DNA from: Sphingobium sp.
GTDB lineage: Bacteria; Pseudomonadota; Alphaproteobacteria; Sphingomonadales; Sphingomonadaceae
DNA: 47,759 bases
Assembly: GCA_022652485.1 (NCBI GenBank)
Contig: JALCRK010000027.1
Location: 1 to 47,759, forward strand
Reading direction: 5' to 3'
A model generated the notes under the pieces. It was not told where the DNA came from. It ran no database searches and saw only the letters and a list, made by a program, of their open reading frames with translations. Every line of letters starts with the position of its first letter. Position 1 is the stretch's first letter. This document shows positions 1 to 9,059 of this stretch, in pieces. Both the position numbers and the translations under genes were made by a program.

Positions 1-185
1 ATCACACTCGTCGTTCTCGCAATCAAGGAACTGTACGACCCAATGCGCCGCGCAGGATACAAATAAAACCGTCAACGTGGGGCGCTCGCATCGCTAACAT
101 TCCAACGATCATTTTGTACCGAACTGATGAGCGCTTCAGAGTGTTTATGTTACACTGCGGCGTTTGAGGCGTGTAGGTTCGAAGC
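1..185. other. Intergenic DNA at the left edge
   Basis: No reading frame here has a convincing start, ribosome site or recognisable motif. The stretch lies downstream of the minus-strand glycosyltransferase gene that ends at 186, so it could hold that operon's terminator. I see no clear hairpin followed by a T run. Confidence 0.4.
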
Positions 186-923
186 CTATGTGATCCAGCT
201 GAGTAGCTTCTTTTGCGCATCTGCATAGCCAGCATACGGCGCTAATTCCTGTTCGGATAAAAAATGAGAAGTCAGATTGAAATTTGAACAAAATTTGGTC
301 ATTTGATCTTGTTTTGTTGTCTCTGGTCGATGAGTAAAATGCACAAGGAAGTACTGCGCGGCGTGCTCAAAATGATACGGGCGAGTATTGAAGCGCTCAT
401 ATTCTAGAATTGCAACACGCAATTCGGTCGATCTATCGGTTTTGATTTGATAGACTAGAGCGTCCTGATCGCCGCATGTGAACATGCCGAGCTCCACTTC
501 ATCCCACCATGGCTTAATGGTAGCCAGACTGGTATGGAGCGCCCGATCGATGAGAGTTCGCCCAGCCTCATCGTTTCGTACAAAGAAATTTCCAGACGAG
601 ATGAGAGTCCATCCTCCGGCGGGATTTACGGGGCTGGCGCAAAAAATTGCGCTTAAATTATCGTGCTTAAGTTCAGGCACCAGTGTTTCAAATGAGATTT
701 CAAGCTGCGTGAATGCGGCGTCATCGTCGATCCAAAATAACCATTCAGTGTAAGGAAGAGCGTCGGAGATGGCCAACAGCTTGTGATAATAGACACTCGT
801 TCGATCAGCTCGAGGTGTAATATCGAATAGATATCGATATCCATGTCGATCAGCATATGCTTTTTGATTTATCATTGTAGGAAAGCGGACGCAATCGGAT
901 CCACTTAGAATGGTTATATTCAT
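186..923 (-). CDS. DDD-motif glycosyltransferase, GT34/GMA12-MNN10-like
   Basis: A 245-residue protein that probably transfers a sugar from a nucleotide donor during surface-polysaccharide assembly. The N-terminal pattern NQKAYADRHGYRYLF (about residues 19-33) and the acidic motif WIDDDAAF (about 64-71, with D66-D68 as likely metal and sugar-nucleotide ligands) resemble the galactosyltransferase GMA12/MNN10 family. There is no signal peptide or membrane segment, so a cytosolic or membrane-associated enzyme is expected. The ATG at 923 is preceded by AAGG about 7 bases upstream. It lies 201 bases after the methyltransferase gene, farther than the tight spacing of the rest of the cluster, so it may have its own promoter. 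The family assignment is by motif only; donor and acceptor are unknown. Confidence 0.7.
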   Translation of the reverse strand: MNITILSGSDCVRFPTMINQKAYADRHGYRYLFDITPRADRTSVYYHKLLAISDALPYTEWLFWIDDDAAFTQLEISFETLVPELKHDNLSAIFCASPVNPAGGWTLISSGNFFVRNDEAGRTLIDRALHTSLATIKPWWDEVELGMFTCGDQDALVYQIKTDRSTELRVAILEYERFNTRPYHFEHAAQYFLVHFTHRPETTKQDQMTKFCSNFNLTSHFLSEQELAPYAGYADAQKKLLSWIT

Positions 924-1124
924 TTTTTGCCTTGGTATTAATAGCGAACCAACGGGGTATGGAATATTATGTAGAGAATATGAAGATAGAGGTATCTTCC
1001 GAAATAAAGTAACGCTACTTTGGGTTATGTTTTATGATAAGCATCAATGGAAAATGTTCTATCGTCGTAATCGGACAAATTTGACCATATTATGTTATTG
1101 AATTGTTGTAATCCGGACGTGAGA
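924..1124. other. AT-rich spacer inside the glycan cluster
   Basis: A strongly AT-rich gap between two minus-strand genes. A plus-strand frame can be read through it (MVIFIFC...), but it has no ribosome site and low-complexity composition, so I treat it as non-coding. It is a reasonable place for a promoter of the downstream glycosyltransferase, but I could not pick a convincing -35/-10 pair. Confidence 0.4.
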
Positions 1125-2000
1125 TCAACCGTCAGATGGGACATATAAATCGTGTGAAGCAGGAAATCTATCTGCCACATCTCCGATCTTTTTTCCGATG
1201 ACGTTAACCGTATCGCAGCGCAATTCCGGTATGCCTAAAATACCGATAATTTGAGCAACCTGCTCTTCAGAGTATCCCAGATTGTCGACTGGAAATGCAC
1301 TATCCGTTTCCATGAGGGCAATCTCAAAGCCAGCGCACTGCATCATCTCCCCAATCGTGAACGGGCTGTATTCACGGTTATGGCGTTCGTAAAGGCGAGC
1401 GATTGTAAATGGTCGTCGAAATTGTGAGGCCAAACCCGCAGGCATCATTCGGCCCAGTTTCAAAAGATTCTGGATTGATGCTGCGTTCGGAGTGGAGACA
1501 AAGAAATACCCTCCCGGTTTGAGCACACGGTTAGCCCCGGCAAAGAGTGCCATCGGGTCCATGGCGAGGTGCTCCACAATCTCGCAGGCGATCACAATGT
1601 CAAAGCAATTTTCGTCGATCGGCCATGGTTCATGTTCGACATTGAAACCATACTCGAGCAAGCGATGCTCCCGATTACCAACTTTTATACAAACTTCACG
1701 CTGCTCTAAATAATCAGCGTAGGTTGCAAGTGTCAGATTGCTGAACTTATGCTCGGCGAGCCATGCGGTCATGCCGTAGGGACTGGCAGCAAGTTCGAGG
1801 GCCGCAGCGCCTCGATCTAGCGACAATTTATTCAATGCATTCAATGTTATAGCGTATCTCTGACTATGGACGTCATGATAAGCTCTCGCTCCATCTTGGC
1901 TGCTGAACGGAAACGTAACATTGTTGATGAATTCCTTGATTTCATTACCAGTCACGAGGCTGGAAAGTAAGGTTGTCTCGTCGACGAAAATGCCTGTCAT
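1125..2000 (-). CDS. Class I SAM-dependent methyltransferase of the glycan cluster
   Basis: A 291-residue methyltransferase of the Methyltransf_11/23 type. The central FDIVIACEIVEHLAMDP segment, followed by RVLKPGGYFFVSTPN, is the usual motif II/III region of small-molecule and sugar O-methyltransferases. A degenerate motif I lies near GAAALELAASPYG. The ATG at 2000 overlaps the TAA stop of the upstream acetyltransferase as TAATG, which implies translational coupling and one operon. Given its neighbours, it most likely methylates a sugar residue or the non-reducing end of a growing polysaccharide, which in some systems caps chain growth. That role is inference; the fold assignment is firm. 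Confidence 0.82.
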   Translation of the reverse strand: MTGIFVDETTLLSSLVTGNEIKEFINNVTFPFSSQDGARAYHDVHSQRYAITLNALNKLSLDRGAAALELAASPYGMTAWLAEHKFSNLTLATYADYLEQREVCIKVGNREHRLLEYGFNVEHEPWPIDENCFDIVIACEIVEHLAMDPMALFAGANRVLKPGGYFFVSTPNAASIQNLLKLGRMMPAGLASQFRRPFTIARLYERHNREYSPFTIGEMMQCAGFEIALMETDSAFPVDNLGYSEEQVAQIIGILGIPELRCDTVNVIGKKIGDVADRFPASHDLYVPSDG

Positions 2001-2572
2001 TATTGAATATCCGTATCGAAAAAGGGGAAGTAGCGTGTTCTGTAACGGAGATCTCTTGTGCGCTGCCCGATAACTTCAGCGGGATTTCCTGCAACGATTG
2101 TGTAAGGCGGCACGTCGCGACTGACAACTGATCCAGCGGAAACAACCGCGCCTTCGCCTACGGTTACGCCAGGCAGAATGATTGCGCGCGCTCCAATCCA
2201 CGCGTGGTCCATAATAGCTACAGGACGTTGCTGGGCATGGAAATACGGCGAATTAGTGATGTGGGTAAGAGTGTGAATGATCGAGTAGTGTGAGACGTTC
2301 ACATTGTTGCCTATGTAAAGAGGTCCCCTTCCGTCGATATAGCAGAAACGGTTGATCGCCGTATTGTTGCCGATCTTGATGTTTCGGCCGGTGAAGAAAC
2401 ATGACATGGCTATACTGGTGTCACGGCCGATGCGAAAGCCGATCACCCGGCGCATGAACCATTGGCGAGCCCAATAAGGCGTGCAGCGAAGCAGAACGTT
2501 ATTGAGTAGGTAAAACTGGAGCGCCTCCCACCATCGCTTCACGTAAGAGCCGCAAGCAGTTAGCGGGCGCAT
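2000..2572 (-). CDS. Hexapeptide-repeat acetyltransferase (WcaF/LacA-like)
   Basis: A 190-residue left-handed beta-helix acyltransferase. Isoleucine-patch repeats run through the middle (RNIKIGNNTAI, PLYIGNNVNV). The active-site neighbourhood is followed by AWIGARAIILPGVTVGEG and VVSAGSVVSRDVPPYTIVAGNPAEVI, the classic C-terminal signature of WcaF/maltose O-acetyltransferase proteins. It should transfer acetyl from acetyl-CoA to a sugar hydroxyl. I chose the ATG at 2572, which has AGGT about 7 bases upstream; the TTG at 2590 is an alternative adding six residues. The start overlaps the end of the preceding glycosyltransferase gene by 13 bases, and the stop overlaps the methyltransferase start. 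Substrate is unknown but presumably an exopolysaccharide or lipid-linked oligosaccharide. Confidence 0.85.
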   Translation of the reverse strand: MRPLTACGSYVKRWWEALQFYLLNNVLLRCTPYWARQWFMRRVIGFRIGRDTSIAMSCFFTGRNIKIGNNTAINRFCYIDGRGPLYIGNNVNVSHYSIIHTLTHITNSPYFHAQQRPVAIMDHAWIGARAIILPGVTVGEGAVVSAGSVVSRDVPPYTIVAGNPAEVIGQRTRDLRYRTRYFPFFDTDIQ

Positions 2573-4701
2573 TTTAGCACCTGCTGGCAAACCGCTACAT
2601 ATTTATTCGTGACCGAGGAGAAATCGAATTCTTGCATGATCCGTTCGCGTCCTTTGGCTCCTCGATCGCGCCAAATTTCTCGCTCGTCAGCAAACCGAGT
2701 CATCGCTCCAGCGAGGAGTGGGGCGGTTTGGAAGCTGCGCTGCTCGTAACCGATCCGATCTAGTAGCTCAGAGTTTAGGTTCGTGACAGCGCCATATTCA
2801 TTCGGCACGAGGAGTCCTATCCCTGAATCTCCGATTGCCTCGGGGGCGCCTCCTGTTTCGGTGAGAATCATGGGCTTACCGTAAAACATGGCCTCATTCA
2901 TCGCGATGCTCCAGCCTTCGATCAGCGATGGAAGGAGAAAGGCATCAGCAGCTTTGTGCAGGGGCGCCACGTCCTCAAAGTATCCGGGCATCAGCATGTG
3001 CTCTTTAAGACCCCACGCCTCTATGTCTTGACGCAACTGATCAATATGAGGCGGATAGATCACATTGCCGACGCATAGGATCTTGATGTCGTCGCGTTTG
3101 CGCCGGATCAGGCGCATGGCATCCGCCATAAGGTAATGGTTCTTGTGCAGGTTGTAACTTGCAACATTGATAAACAAGTAGTCGGTATCCTTAACTCCGA
3201 ACTGGCGGCGATCAGCAGCTGGCTGGTTGAGCCGGGCCAAGTGTTCGTCAAGGATCAACCCGTTGGGAATTGTATCAATCTTTCCTCTGTCGAACCCATA
3301 TCGTTCGACGAGATATTCGGTCGCTAGCGACGACACCGAAATGTATCGGTCAACGAATTGATCTGCATTGAGAAAATCCTTCAGTGGTTGGTCACGAAGC
3401 ATGGCATAAATGTTGTGAATGAAGGTGATGTTCGGGATCCGGAGTTTCCGGAAAGTTCGATAACCACGAGTCGAGAAATGCGACATAGCTATGTCGACTT
3501 TCCGAGATTTCAGTAATTCCTCGTAGAACTGATCGCCTTCCTTCTCAGGAAGGGCAAATGTTTCAATACCGGCGCCGCGTGCCACATCGCCCAGATGGCC
3601 TATCTTGCCACATGAGATAATTATAGGATTGATACCGCAGCGACGAAAATCAATTGCACAATCTAGAACAACCTTTTCCAGGCCGCCTTTGTCGAAATTC
3701 GAGAGTTCTATTGCCACGACCATCTTGGGAACTGGTATAGCATTAACTGGAACTGGCTTCTTTTTCGTCTGTACTTTATGCGCCGTAGGATCTGCATTGA
3801 CGTTTGATAGATTGCCACTGATCTGGTCGTAAAAAGCTTCCCGATCCTCGAATAAGCGACGAAACGGGACAAGAGAGCCGACTTTTGCAGCCAATCCCTT
3901 GCGCTCCAGGATGTCCTCTAGCAGTACTCTTTTTGAGTCTGGGGCGAGGTCCACATCAAAAGTCCGATCGTCGAGCGCAGAAGCAATGACTGCAGCAATT
4001 TCAAGGTGAACCTTCTCCAGCGTTTCCTTAATGGTGTTCGACGGGTGAACTCTATAGCGTATATGTGCCGCACCGCGTTCATCAAACAGCATTTTGCCAT
4101 AGCGTGCAGCGGCCATGAGGAAGTCGAGGTCGTGGCAATAGCGCAAGTTCTTGAAACCGCCAGCGGCTTCCCAAAGCTCGCGGGAGAACACAAAATTCGA
4201 CGTAGTGACGCTAAAATTCTCATTGAGCAGGGCCAAGGGCAGATAAGGGTGACGGTGGTAAAACGATCGGGAACGATCGAGCCACTCAGTTGTCTCGTTG
4301 CGCCGCACCAAGCGCCCAGTGTCATCGATGATTTCGACATTGCCAAAAACAAGTTTCAGTTCAGGGTCTGCGAGGAAAAGTTTTGAGCACCGCTGCAATT
4401 TGGCTGGTTCGAACATGTCGTCCGAGTTGAGAACAGCAATATGGCTGCCCTTGGCGAGTTCTATAGCTCGATTGATGGCATGGTGCGCGCCGCGATTCTC
4501 CTGACGGACTAAAGTAGCATTCGGTTTATTGTGAAGAATTTCCTCTGCAAGCTCATATCCGGAGTCTTGGGAGCCATCGTCAACAATGATGATTTCGTGT
4601 GCGGGCATTGTCTGCGCTAGTACGCTGCGCAACGCGGCTTCAATGTACTGACGATGGTTATACAACGGAATAACAACTGAGAAGGTAGGAATCTGGCTCA
4701 T
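2560..4701 (-). CDS. Bidomain glycosyltransferase GT2-GT4
   Basis: A 713-residue fusion of two glycosyltransferases. The N-terminal GT2 domain (about residues 5-240) begins FSVVIPLYNHRQYI and carries IIIVDDGSQDSG and the DxD-type LNSDDMFEP. The C-terminal GT4 domain (about 325-700) begins with MVVAIELSNFDKGGLEKV and contains PNGLILDEH and the EGWSIAMNE E-x7-E signature with TETGGAPEAIG. The frame extends upstream to 4815, but the ATG at 4701 has GGAG at good spacing and gives the canonical GT2 N-terminus. It sits 5 bases after the stop of the larger upstream glycosyltransferase. The fusion suggests two consecutive sugar additions by one polypeptide at the inner membrane. Sugar specificities cannot be read from the sequence. 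Confidence 0.87.
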   Translation of the reverse strand: MSQIPTFSVVIPLYNHRQYIEAALRSVLAQTMPAHEIIIVDDGSQDSGYELAEEILHNKPNATLVRQENRGAHHAINRAIELAKGSHIAVLNSDDMFEPAKLQRCSKLFLADPELKLVFGNVEIIDDTGRLVRRNETTEWLDRSRSFYHRHPYLPLALLNENFSVTTSNFVFSRELWEAAGGFKNLRYCHDLDFLMAAARYGKMLFDERGAAHIRYRVHPSNTIKETLEKVHLEIAAVIASALDDRTFDVDLAPDSKRVLLEDILERKGLAAKVGSLVPFRRLFEDREAFYDQISGNLSNVNADPTAHKVQTKKKPVPVNAIPVPKMVVAIELSNFDKGGLEKVVLDCAIDFRRCGINPIIISCGKIGHLGDVARGAGIETFALPEKEGDQFYEELLKSRKVDIAMSHFSTRGYRTFRKLRIPNITFIHNIYAMLRDQPLKDFLNADQFVDRYISVSSLATEYLVERYGFDRGKIDTIPNGLILDEHLARLNQPAADRRQFGVKDTDYLFINVASYNLHKNHYLMADAMRLIRRKRDDIKILCVGNVIYPPHIDQLRQDIEAWGLKEHMLMPGYFEDVAPLHKAADAFLLPSLIEGWSIAMNEAMFYGKPMILTETGGAPEAIGDSGIGLLVPNEYGAVTNLNSELLDRIGYEQRSFQTAPLLAGAMTRFADEREIWRDRGAKGRERIMQEFDFSSVTNKYVAVCQQVLKCAR

Positions 4702-4706
4702 CGTTT

Positions 4707-7700
4707 TCACTCCGCTGCCACGCGTGATACGATTTGCCCAATGAGCTCGACGCCCCGATCCAACGAATATAATCTGGCCACCGTGTCGAATCCCTGCCGT
4801 GATGTTGACTGCCACAATCCAGCGTCAGTGGTGATATCGGCAATCCTGTCTACAAATGCTCTCGAGTTTTCGGCAATCAGTATGCCATCGCCTGCGGCGA
4901 TATTCATACCTTCGGCAGCAATTGTCGAAGCTACGCACGGCACTCCGTTAATCAAACTGCTGACCACCTTGCCTTTGGCACCGGCACCGTACCTTAGCGG
5001 AGCCACTGTGGCGAGCACTCGGTCCAACCATGGTTCCAATTCCGGGACATAGCCTATCCATTCCACATTGCTGTCAAGGCGGCTACTTAATTGAAGGGGC
5101 ATATGAGACCCAATCACGTAGAGCGTGAGGTTGGGGAGGCGTGCCAAGACCATGGGCCACACCTCATCAAGGAAATGCGTCACTGCATCGATATTGGGCT
5201 GATGCTGAAACCCACCTACGAAGGCTATCCCATCTCGTGCCTCGAACCCGGGCCGGGCTCGGGAGCGGACACCTCGAATCAGAGGCACAACCCGGACATC
5301 TGCTGAGGGCAAAATCTCATCGAGCAGCGCTAGTTCAGCTTCCGAGACTACGATCGTGACATCGGCTGCATCAATGCACGCCAGTTCCTGTTCGCGCGTA
5401 AGCGAAGCCTTTGCCAGCGCCTCCATATCGTCTTTGAGCTGTGCTTCCCTTTCTTCCCGAACATGATGTAGGTCCACAGTGTTGAAGATGATCTGAGCGT
5501 CCGGACAAAGTCGACGCGCCTTGTCGATCCAAGTGCCGCCGAAGTTGAAGCGCGACAAGAAAAATGCATGGATCTTCTCTGCATTTAGGAAGACATACTC
5601 CTCGAGATTGCGGTATTCCTCACCGGTCACGCAGGTCACACCCAGTTGAGCAAGCGGCTGCTTGGTTTTGTGCTGAGGCGCGAAATCGATTAGCGATGCA
5701 AAAGCAACCTCGTATCCGAGGTTCTGGAAGATGCGGGCGAAGTTCACCTGATCTAGCGAGCCCGAGTCTTTGTCGGGCTGTGGATAAAACGCATCGACCA
5801 TGACTATGATGGGGCGCGCCGACCTCACTGGTTCTATGACATCGACTTGAACCGACGGTACGTTTTCAACTTTGCCTGCCATTATCGCGGTACTGCTAAT
5901 TACCCGGTTAAGCGTAGGCTGTTCGGTATGACTTTTTACGGTGGAGCGACCTTCCGATTTTCCCCAGATCAGGTAGTGGGAGAGCGGATTGATTCTAGCC
6001 CTCACGACATCCGGATTGGCGATCTGATAGCCATAGGAATCAAAGTCTCGATGGGGTTGGCAGCCGGGATGCCGAAGATAATGAATTACCGGATTGTAAC
6101 CGGACGACTTAACGTCCGGATATTGGCTATAATAATCGGACACGCAAAATAGTTCACAAGGATCATAGCCTTTTGCAGCTCCGAACCGGATAAAGTGCTC
6201 CAATGCCGAAAACTCGAAGCACGAAGTTTCCGGATAACGCCCTGCATAGTAGTTTACGTCTAGCAAAGGATGCGGAGAGCGCCCCTCGTGGTTGCCATAT
6301 TCCAGATAGTGGATGAACGCATCGCCTCTGAAACTTGTAACGTCGGGGTGCATCGCAGTGTATAGGGATCTATCAAATAACGGAAAATCTGGGACACTTG
6401 AAGTCAGTTTGAGCAAGTATGCGAGAATACGATCTTCGCGGCCTTCATGGCTCATGCCAAGTTGATTATCATCAAAGCGTGATAAAAATTCGCTGATTTT
6501 CTGTTGTTGGCGAGTAAGATCCTGATCGTACCTGCGTACGATTGGAAGCTTTCGAAGAGAAGTAACCCATTTGTTATTTCTTATACGCGTAACGGTACGA
6601 CCTATCAGCGTAACGGTTGTCTCCAGACGCTCGACAGTGCCCTGTGCCTCCGTTCTCACGAGATCAATTTCATCCCTCAGAAACTGAATGCGTATCGCTT
6701 CAGCTCCGACCTGCCGGATCGCGTCAGCACTAACTGCCCGCTCCTCATCCAGCTGCCGTCGCAAATCTTCATGGATCGCAGCGGCCTCACCGAGGCGCCG
6801 CTCTGCGTCGGCTTCAACAATGCTCAAGCGTTGCGCCGTCATTTCGTTTAGGTGAACAGCTTCGTTACGCGCTGCGATTGCCGCAGCAGTAGTTGCCCGC
6901 TCCTCACCCAGCTGCCGTCGCAAATCTTCATGGATCGCAGCGGCCTCACTAAGGCGCTGCTCCGCATCCATGAGTGCATTCGTCAATTGAGCTACTTTGT
7001 CCGCTAGCTCAGGAATGACTTCGTCAACCGCTTCCCGCGACAGCGACACCAACCTGTCAAAAACTGGCTGATGGCTCTGTAATTCAGCAATGCACTCTTT
7101 TATGAACGCGTCGGTATCAACACCGCTCCGCTGTGCCTCAAATTGCAAGACCTTGAGCAACCCCCCAGGGCGGACGAATGCGGGGGCTACGCAGAGCATA
7201 GGCCAGAGGTTCGGCAATACAATCTTTTTTGCAGTCACGTCTTCGTAGTGACGCTGTGCGAGATTCACAGTTTCGTGGAAATCGCAGTCGATTCCTACAA
7301 GTGCCGAAAAGTCCTCCCATTTGGGAATTACATCGACCATTCCGCTCTGCCAAAAGCCGAACTTGCAACCATAAGCGGCGCCGATAATGGCGGCGTGTAG
7401 CGCGCCGCAGAGCAAGAAATCAGCAGAAGTGGCAGCATCGATGAATGCGTAAATTGCATTGCGGTTAGGAGCCAAGGCTACCCGCAGGACTTTGTCGCAA
7501 CCGCTAGCGCTCAAAATTTCATCATCACTTCGCGAGTCTAGATAATGCGGTACGCATACTGATTTTCCTGCTAGCTCCGGAACTTTACGAGGTTGGTAAA
7601 GCGCTGGAAGAAACAACCCCGGATCGCCGAGCGGTAGACTCGCTCCAGCGCGCAACGCCGATGCCGAGCACGGACCACGAGCCGAAAGCACAGCGATGAC

Positions 7701-7988
7701 GTCCAGAAATTGTTCAGAGACTTCTTGGGTTCCGCGTACCCCGCATCCCCAGAAAACCGCCTGACAGTCGACCCCTTCAATGAAACTGGGGAGGCTCGCG
7801 TTGTCACGTTCACGTTGGAGCGAGGCGGCTCCATCCATCAGCACACTGCCGATGGTCCATGGCCGAGTCTTATAAGGAATGAAATCTACTAGCAGCTCAC
7901 TGAATACCAAAACCGACAGCGCGTCTCCAAAATTCCACCGTGGTTGATCCGAACTCCAGAATTTAGGTAATTGTAATTGTTTTTTCAT
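4707..7988 (-). CDS. Giant fusion: pyruvyltransferase-like domain, coiled coil, YL-G-EGR repeats and GT4
   Basis: A 1,093-residue multidomain protein. Residues 1-270 resemble polysaccharide pyruvyltransferases (PRWNFGDALS, FWGCGVRGTQE, LSARGPCSASAL, GDPGLFLPALY). Residues about 330-480 are a charged, Ala/Glu-rich coiled coil with a duplicated block. Residues about 530-680 hold roughly four copies of a Y-L-x-x-G-x-x-E-G-R / YPDV module also seen linked to bacterial glycosyltransferases. Residues about 724-1085 form a GT4-type domain (RPIIVMVDAFYPQPDKDSG, GAKGKVVSSLINGVPCVAST). The ATG at 7988 starts at the conserved region; the frame stays open to 8066, which is less likely. It looks like the first gene of the glycan operon. 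Domain calls are by motif; the combined function is inferred to be pyruvylation or chain modification plus sugar transfer. Confidence 0.75.
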   Translation of the reverse strand: MKKQLQLPKFWSSDQPRWNFGDALSVLVFSELLVDFIPYKTRPWTIGSVLMDGAASLQRERDNASLPSFIEGVDCQAVFWGCGVRGTQEVSEQFLDVIAVLSARGPCSASALRAGASLPLGDPGLFLPALYQPRKVPELAGKSVCVPHYLDSRSDDEILSASGCDKVLRVALAPNRNAIYAFIDAATSADFLLCGALHAAIIGAAYGCKFGFWQSGMVDVIPKWEDFSALVGIDCDFHETVNLAQRHYEDVTAKKIVLPNLWPMLCVAPAFVRPGGLLKVLQFEAQRSGVDTDAFIKECIAELQSHQPVFDRLVSLSREAVDEVIPELADKVAQLTNALMDAEQRLSEAAAIHEDLRRQLGEERATTAAAIAARNEAVHLNEMTAQRLSIVEADAERRLGEAAAIHEDLRRQLDEERAVSADAIRQVGAEAIRIQFLRDEIDLVRTEAQGTVERLETTVTLIGRTVTRIRNNKWVTSLRKLPIVRRYDQDLTRQQQKISEFLSRFDDNQLGMSHEGREDRILAYLLKLTSSVPDFPLFDRSLYTAMHPDVTSFRGDAFIHYLEYGNHEGRSPHPLLDVNYYAGRYPETSCFEFSALEHFIRFGAAKGYDPCELFCVSDYYSQYPDVKSSGYNPVIHYLRHPGCQPHRDFDSYGYQIANPDVVRARINPLSHYLIWGKSEGRSTVKSHTEQPTLNRVISSTAIMAGKVENVPSVQVDVIEPVRSARPIIVMVDAFYPQPDKDSGSLDQVNFARIFQNLGYEVAFASLIDFAPQHKTKQPLAQLGVTCVTGEEYRNLEEYVFLNAEKIHAFFLSRFNFGGTWIDKARRLCPDAQIIFNTVDLHHVREEREAQLKDDMEALAKASLTREQELACIDAADVTIVVSEAELALLDEILPSADVRVVPLIRGVRSRARPGFEARDGIAFVGGFQHQPNIDAVTHFLDEVWPMVLARLPNLTLYVIGSHMPLQLSSRLDSNVEWIGYVPELEPWLDRVLATVAPLRYGAGAKGKVVSSLINGVPCVASTIAAEGMNIAAGDGILIAENSRAFVDRIADITTDAGLWQSTSRQGFDTVARLYSLDRGVELIGQIVSRVAAE
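6735..6790. repeat. 56-bp direct repeat, copy A (coiled-coil duplication)
   Basis: This block recurs at 6894-6949 with a single mismatch. The period is 159 bases, exactly 53 codons, so unequal recombination between the copies would change coiled-coil length without breaking the frame. It encodes RRLGEAAAIHEDLRRQLDEE on the minus strand. Confidence 0.85.
6894..6949. repeat. 56-bp direct repeat, copy B (coiled-coil duplication)
   Basis: Second copy of the block at 6735-6790, differing by one base. It encodes RLSEAAAIHEDLRRQLGEE on the minus strand. The near identity at DNA level suggests a recent duplication or ongoing gene conversion. Confidence 0.85.
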
Positions 7989-8536
7989 AGTCCAGTTAGC
8001 CACCCAATCGAATTCGCAACGGTAATGTGAATTGAGGCGCCATCGGACACCTCGGCGATATAGCAATCGACAAAACGTCCATTCAAAATCGAAGAACGAA
8101 GTCCTCCCTTTTATTCTCTTTGCGTTCCGTGTCCTACCAACTAGCGGGCAATATCGCGAATTATGGAGTTTAGCAAACGCAACACCAAGCTGCAGGTCGA
8201 TTAACCGCCATCAAGCAACAAAAGCTATCCATTATAACCTAGCTAAGCTGCAGGCAGCGTTTGCTCGTGTGGCGACAAGTGTTATTGGCACTTGAAGGAT
8301 GCTTTCAGTCAATCTTAGGGGAACTCGTTCGACCATGGGCCAGTCAGGCCAAGATTCGTCTGCCCTTTGGTGGGAAGGATGGTAGTCGGCGTAGGGTAAT
8401 TCATGACTGTCTCCGATGTGGTGTAAGTTAGGTAGCCGAATAGACACAATCGCTCTATCATGTCTCATCGAATGCCTTTCAAAATCAAGCGCTTCAGTTT
8501 CTTTACGAAGGTTTGGCTATTTTTTGCCAATCTAGA
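7989..8536. other. Gene-free stretch between the glycan operon and the antitoxin remnant
   Basis: About 550 bases without a convincing gene. The few frames are short, lack ribosome sites and match nothing I recognise. Being upstream of the minus-strand glycan operon, the right-hand part of this stretch should contain its promoter, but I could not identify a good -35/-10 pair. The right end abuts the truncated toxin start of the decayed toxin-antitoxin copy at about 8537. Confidence 0.5.
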
Positions 8537-9030
8537 TCACCTCCACCAGGCTGACAGTGAGGGGGCTGTCGTCACCATCCGCTGCGCGCGGCGTCGAGAT
8601 AGCGGCGCACGCGCATGATGTGGCTCAACTCGCCACCGAGCATGACATTGAGCGTGCTTGCCCCGGCGAAGGTTGCGTTGCTTGCCCTCATCCATGCATA
8701 GCCGCGTTGGGCTGCTGAAAAGATAATCTGCAGCGTCTTGTGAATACCCATGAGGTAGGAGAGGCGGGGCCGCCCGTCGCGTGGAAAGCGCCCCGGGCTT
8801 TCCGCCTTCGAGCGCCGATAGGAGCGCAGTGGCATGTTGAGCAGGTCGGCGGCCTGCTCGTCGGTCAAGCCCAATTTGCCGAATGGGTCGAGCGCAGCCC
8901 GGAACATCGCAGCGGTCTCTTCCTGCGTGATGGGCGGGCCGGAAAGCATAGGGTTTCGTGTCAATCCGTTGCGGGGAACATGGCTTAGCCCACATAACAT
9001 CGTATAGGAGATTGAAGGGAACGGTGACTT
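8537..9030 (-). pseudogene. Decayed Xre/ParS-type antitoxin (DUF2384) with toxin stub
   Basis: This region is a degraded paralogue of the intact antitoxin at 19448-19861. The C-terminal 119 residues (frame ending with TGA at 8572-8574) differ from it at about 21 positions, about 82% identical by my alignment. The N-terminus is broken. Aligned to the intact copy, two bases are missing near the original ATG and two more around 8938-8945, so the true start frame runs quickly into a stop. An out-of-place ATG at 9000 still opens the downstream frame. The toxin start (GTG overlapping the stop) survives for only about a dozen codons before a TAG at about 8537, and no RES toxin body follows. A residual DNA-binding product is possible but a functional module is not. 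Confidence 0.8.
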
Positions 9031-9059
9031 TGAGATGGTGCAAAGGCTAGGTCAGGCTC

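Noticed and set aside
910..1101. 63-residue plus-strand frame in the AT-rich gap
   Set aside because: It begins inside the opposite-strand glycosyltransferase start, has no ribosome site and low-complexity composition.
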